Assembly (NCBI RefSeq): GCF_020217005.1
Contig: NZ_JAIWOI010000102.1
Span: 1-10,000 of the forward strand
Reading direction: 5' to 3'
DNA: 10,000 bases
DNA from: Rheinheimera sp.
GTDB taxonomy: Bacteria > Pseudomonadota > Gammaproteobacteria > Enterobacterales > Alteromonadaceae
Part shown: in pieces, positions 8,293-10,000 of the stretch
How the letters are laid out: every line of letters starts with the position of its first letter
How positions within the stretch are numbered: position 1 is the first letter of the stretch
Program-made: the position numbers and the translations under genes
The notes under the pieces: generated by a model
Database searches by the model: none
Seen by the model: only the letters and a program-made list of their open reading frames with translations
Told to the model about the DNA's origin: nothing

Positions 8293-8335
8293 GATCCAGT
8301 AAAAACAAGGCTTAGCGCGAAGATCCTGATTTCTG

Positions 8336-8350
8336 TGGGAAAAAGTGGAA
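8336..8350 (+). promoter_or_regulatory. Second, inverted TGGG-type pair resembling half an MraZ operator
   Basis: The plus strand reads TGGGA (8336-8340), AAAAG, TGGAA (8346-8350), with the same 5-base spacing as the MraZ operator but opposite orientation, centred about 130 bases upstream of it. The second copy is degenerate. It could be an auxiliary MraZ site or chance. Confidence 0.3.
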
Positions 8351-8438
8351 GAAAAAAACCATAAAATAGTTTTAAATTTTTTATTTGGTTACGCATAACC
8401 AAGCTATTCAGACTAATGGCTCAAGCTGTGCGACTAAG

Positions 8439-8471
8439 CTGCTGTAACCAAACTAATGACAGCAGGTTTTT
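8439..8471 (+). terminator. Possible rho-independent terminator for plus-strand transcription
   Basis: CTGCTGT (8439-8445) pairs perfectly with ACAGCAG (8459-8465) across a 13-base loop, and one G is followed by TTTTT (8467-8471). No plus-strand gene lies just upstream, so it would end either a small RNA or antisense transcription. The stem is short (7 pairs) and the T-run modest. Confidence 0.4.
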
Positions 8472-8488
8472 AATGCACAACATTAAAA
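8468..8488. repeat. Inverted repeat with 8-base arms
   Basis: TTTTAATG (8468-8475), CACAA, CATTAAAA (8481-8488): perfect 8-base arms around 5 bases, an operator-like dyad in AT-rich DNA. It overlaps the T-run of the plus-strand hairpin. No binding protein can be named. Confidence 0.45.
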
Positions 8489-8498
8489 TAACCGTATG

Positions 8499-8516
8499 AT
8501 TTTTATTAATAAAAAT
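8499..8516. repeat. Perfect 18-base AT palindrome
   Basis: ATTTTTATTAATAAAAAT is its own reverse complement over all 18 bases and consists only of A and T. It lies 10 bases beyond the inverted repeat at 8468-8488. It could be a protein site or simply a by-product of AT-rich sequence. Confidence 0.45.
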
Positions 8517-8685
8517 TGTCAGATTGAAATTGAATTATGACAACTACAATGACAAACGATAATAACTGCAAGCTAGGGCAGTAGTAGAGATAAGAGCAAA
8601 AAAGCAGGCAAAAAACAGTTAAATTAGAATAAAAACCCAATTAAATTGCGGCAAAAAAAGTAAGCAAGCACTCACAACCACCAAG

Positions 8686-8718
8686 AAAAAGCCCTGCTTC
8701 TCAAAAGGTAATCAGGGC
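8686..8718 (-). terminator. Rho-independent terminator after the flavin-reductase-like gene
   Basis: On the minus strand GCCCTG (8718-8713) and CAGGGC (8696-8691) form a GC-rich 6-pair stem around a 16-base loop, which can add a small inner CTT/AAG stem. TTTTT (8690-8686) follows. It begins 15 bases after the stop of the upstream gene and insulates the dcw promoter from the chrA transcript. Confidence 0.8.
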
Positions 8719-8732
8719 AAAAAACAGGAAGC

Positions 8733-9359
8733 TCAGCGACGCACTGCGGATGCAGGTCGGGCTAACTGAAATATATCAGTAGCAACCCTGCTATAACCTG
8801 AACCACCAATACGGCTGATTAAATCCATTTTATGGGGATCAGGCATACCATTGGCGTCCAGTACAGTGGGATTGATATAAATCGCTAGCACTTCTGCAAA
8901 AATGACTTCACAGCTTGGGTTTTCCGGTGGATAAGGCTGTAATCTGGATAACCTGCATTCCAGAGCGACCGGAGCCAATGCCACTCTTGGCACTTTAATC
9001 TGGCTGGAGGCCGCCTGTTCCAAACGGGCTAAGTCAAATTCACTTTCATTGGCAGGCACAGCGGCTGCACTGATATTCATTTCATTCGCCAACGCATGCG
9101 GCACCAGATTGACGACAAAGTCACGGGTAGCTTCAATGTTTATGCTGGTATCTTTACGACTGCCATCCGCTTTATGCTGAGTAGAAATCATCAAGGTTGG
9201 CGGCTGGTCGGTGATCATCTGAAAAAAACTAAAAGGTGCCAGATTCACAACACCATCTATAGATAAACTCGAGACCCAGGCGATAGGCCGAGGGGTAATG
9301 GTACTGGTGAGCAGCTTATAAGCGGCCGAAGGGTCCAGCTGTTGCAGATCAATCCACAT
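8733..9359 (-). CDS. Flavin reductase-like (FMN-binding split barrel) family protein
   Basis: Soluble protein of 208 residues that I assign to the flavin-reductase-like split-barrel family, whose members bind FMN and often reduce free flavin with NAD(P)H. Supporting sequence: TPRPIAWVSSLSIDG (22-36), NLAPFSFFQMI (39-49), PTLMIST (54-60), GSRKDTSINI (66-75), DFVVNLV (80-86), ECRL (134-137) and the C-terminal SRIGGSGYSR (182-191), all typical of this group. There is no signal peptide or membrane segment. The frame is open upstream to 9677, but that extension lies inside the chrA reading region. The ATG at 9359 has GGAG 9 bases before it and starts the conserved domain. It overlaps the chrA stop by one base (TAATG) and is followed by a terminator. 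Substrate and exact reaction are not determined; a role in metal or redox resistance is inferred only from context. Confidence 0.85.
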   Translation of the reverse strand: MWIDLQQLDPSAAYKLLTSTITPRPIAWVSSLSIDGVVNLAPFSFFQMITDQPPTLMISTQHKADGSRKDTSINIEATRDFVVNLVPHALANEMNISAAAVPANESEFDLARLEQAASSQIKVPRVALAPVALECRLSRLQPYPPENPSCEVIFAEVLAIYINPTVLDANGMPDPHKMDLISRIGGSGYSRVATDIFQLARPASAVRR

Positions 9360-10000
9360 TAAAAGTGACTCCAAAAAGATAAAACCAAGCCCAGGATACC
9401 GGCTCCTGCAATCACCCGCATCAATCCCTGCTTCGCCACAAACAAGGCAAGAGATGCTGCCAGAGTAATAAAACCAGCCTGCCAGTCGATGGCGGTGGAA
9501 AAACCTGAAGGCCAAAGCACATGATAGGCAAAAAACAGCGCTAAATTTACTATCACGCCAACCACTGCAGCGCTGATCGCAGTCAATGGTCCAGTGAGTT
9601 GCACTTTGCCTTGACTGGATTCTACCAGTGGACCACCTGCAAGGATAAAAATAAAAGAAGGTAAAAAGGTAAACCAACTGACTAAAAGTGCGGCTGTAAT
9701 ACCGGCCAGCAACATCAAGTCAGGCCCAAAGCTGGCCTCAACATAAGCCCCAACAAAAGCGACAAAAACGACCACCATAATCAGCGGGCCCGGCGTCGTT
9801 TCGCCTAAAGCCAGGCCATCCATCATTTGGCCTGGCGTTAACCAACCAAATTTGTCGACAGCCCCCTGGTAAACATAAGGCAACACCGCATAAGCACCAC
9901 CAAAAGTTAATAATGCAGCCTTGGTAAAAAACCAGCTCATTTGGGTTAGTTGATGTTGCCAGCCCAAACTGAAGGTAAGCAGCAGCATAGGCAAAGCCCA
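9359..10000 (-). CDS. chrA: ChrA-type chromate ion transporter (C-terminal 213 residues, cut by window edge)
   Basis: Inner-membrane transporter of the CHR superfamily, whose studied members export chromate. The frame is open to position 10000 (the edge codon reads Trp), so the N-terminal part lies outside. The visible part corresponds to the second half of a long-chain CHR protein: FFTKAALLTFGGAYAVLPYV near visible residues 24-43, then GWLTPGQMMDGLALGETTPGPLIMVVVFVAFVGAY (residues about 52-86), where ALGETTPGP is the characteristic motif. Several hydrophobic membrane segments follow, to the C-terminal GAGILGLVLSFWSHF end. The downstream flavin-reductase-like gene overlaps its stop by one base, suggesting a two-gene unit. 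Family assignment is firm; chromate as the actual substrate is inferred. Confidence 0.9.
   Translation of the reverse strand, partial: WALPMLLLTFSLGWQHQLTQMSWFFTKAALLTFGGAYAVLPYVYQGAVDKFGWLTPGQMMDGLALGETTPGPLIMVVVFVAFVGAYVEASFGPDLMLLAGITAALLVSWFTFLPSFIFILAGGPLVESSQGKVQLTGPLTAISAAVVGVIVNLALFFAYHVLWPSGFSTAIDWQAGFITLAASLALFVAKQGLMRVIAGAGILGLVLSFWSHF
9369..9372 (-). promoter_or_regulatory. Shine-Dalgarno GGAG that sets the flavin-reductase-like start
   Basis: GGAG lies 9 bases before the ATG at 9359, within the last codons of chrA. It supports the short 208-residue protein over the longer open frame. Confidence 0.75.

Larger units (their letters stand above)
8186..8325. promoter_or_regulatory. 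Cluster of five GATC (Dam-type) sites around the mraZ promoter
   Basis: GATC occurs at 8186, 8199, 8283, 8293 and 8322 (first base of each), five in 140 bases, against about one per 256 bases in random sequence. The sites fall on both sides of the promoter, several within the repeated GATCAAA or GATCCTGAT words. Methylation-sensitive control is a possibility, not shown. Confidence 0.4.
8162..8732. other. 571-base intergenic region upstream of mraZ
   Basis: No convincing gene. The part near mraZ (8162-8350) contains the promoter, the MraZ operator, a flanking direct repeat and clustered GATC sites. The middle (8400-8520) contains a plus-strand hairpin with a T-run and two AT-rich palindromes. 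The stretch 8521-8685 is A-rich on the plus strand, and I see nothing definable in it. The end (8686-8718) holds the terminator of the upstream unit. The composition is clearly more AT-rich than in the flanking genes. Confidence 0.9.

Noticed and set aside
8284..8330. Long-range inverted repeat ATCAGGAT (8284-8291) with ATCCTGAT (8323-8330)
   Set aside because: Eight perfect pairs, but a 31-base loop and no T-run, so not a terminator. It seems to arise because the GATCCTGAT-type word recurs in both orientations here, which is covered by the repeat and GATC findings.
8163..8402. 79-codon open frame on the minus strand just upstream of mraZ
   Set aside because: It spans the predicted promoter, operator and repeats, has no ribosome site and no recognisable protein features, and would end 1 base before mraZ. 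A chance frame in regulatory DNA.
9360..9677. 106-residue extension upstream of the flavin-reductase-like protein
   Set aside because: This segment is the out-of-frame shadow of chrA, whose translation gives the recognisable transporter. The conserved flavin-reductase domain begins at the ATG at 9359.

Overview
The window is almost entirely protein-coding, and every gene I can support lies on the minus strand, so transcription runs from high to low coordinates. Gene content, order and protein sequences indicate a gammaproteobacterium. The peptidoglycan and division proteins align residue by residue, from memory, with their Escherichia coli counterparts, and MurE carries the DNPR signature of meso-diaminopimelate-adding enzymes. 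The overall flavour resembles Alteromonadales/Rheinheimera-like marine and freshwater bacteria, but that placement is an impression only.

Positions 1-8161 hold the start of the division and cell wall (dcw) cluster in the canonical order mraZ-rsmH-ftsL-ftsI-murE-murF-mraY-murD. murD runs off the left edge. The genes are packed extremely tightly: six of the seven junctions overlap by 1 to 11 bases and the seventh has a 3-base gap, so one long, translationally coupled transcript is likely. Together the products make UDP-MurNAc-pentapeptide (MurD adds D-Glu, MurE mDAP, MurF D-Ala-D-Ala), transfer it to the lipid carrier (MraY, giving lipid I), cross-link septal peptidoglycan (FtsI with its divisome partner FtsL), methylate 16S rRNA (RsmH) and control the operon (MraZ).

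Positions 8162-8732 are a 571-base non-coding stretch. Its mraZ-proximal part holds a good sigma-70-type promoter (TTGACA, 18 bases, TAAACT) and a textbook MraZ operator: TGGGA, TGGGT and TGGAT, each separated by 5 bases. Around these lie further elements that the known MraZ model does not explain: a 16-base imperfect direct repeat flanking the promoter, a second TGGGA-N5-TGGAA pair in the opposite orientation, five GATC sites in 140 bases, a hairpin plus T-run that would terminate plus-strand transcription, and AT-rich palindromes. A minus-strand terminator (8686-8718) separates this region from the genes upstream.

Positions 8733-10000 hold a separate two-gene unit: the C-terminal part of a ChrA-type chromate transporter (cut by the right edge), overlapping by one base a flavin-reductase-like split-barrel protein. 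The pairing suggests a shared, perhaps chromate- or redox-related role. I see no mobile elements, CRISPR arrays, rRNA or tRNA genes. The least ordinary part of the window is the mraZ upstream region.
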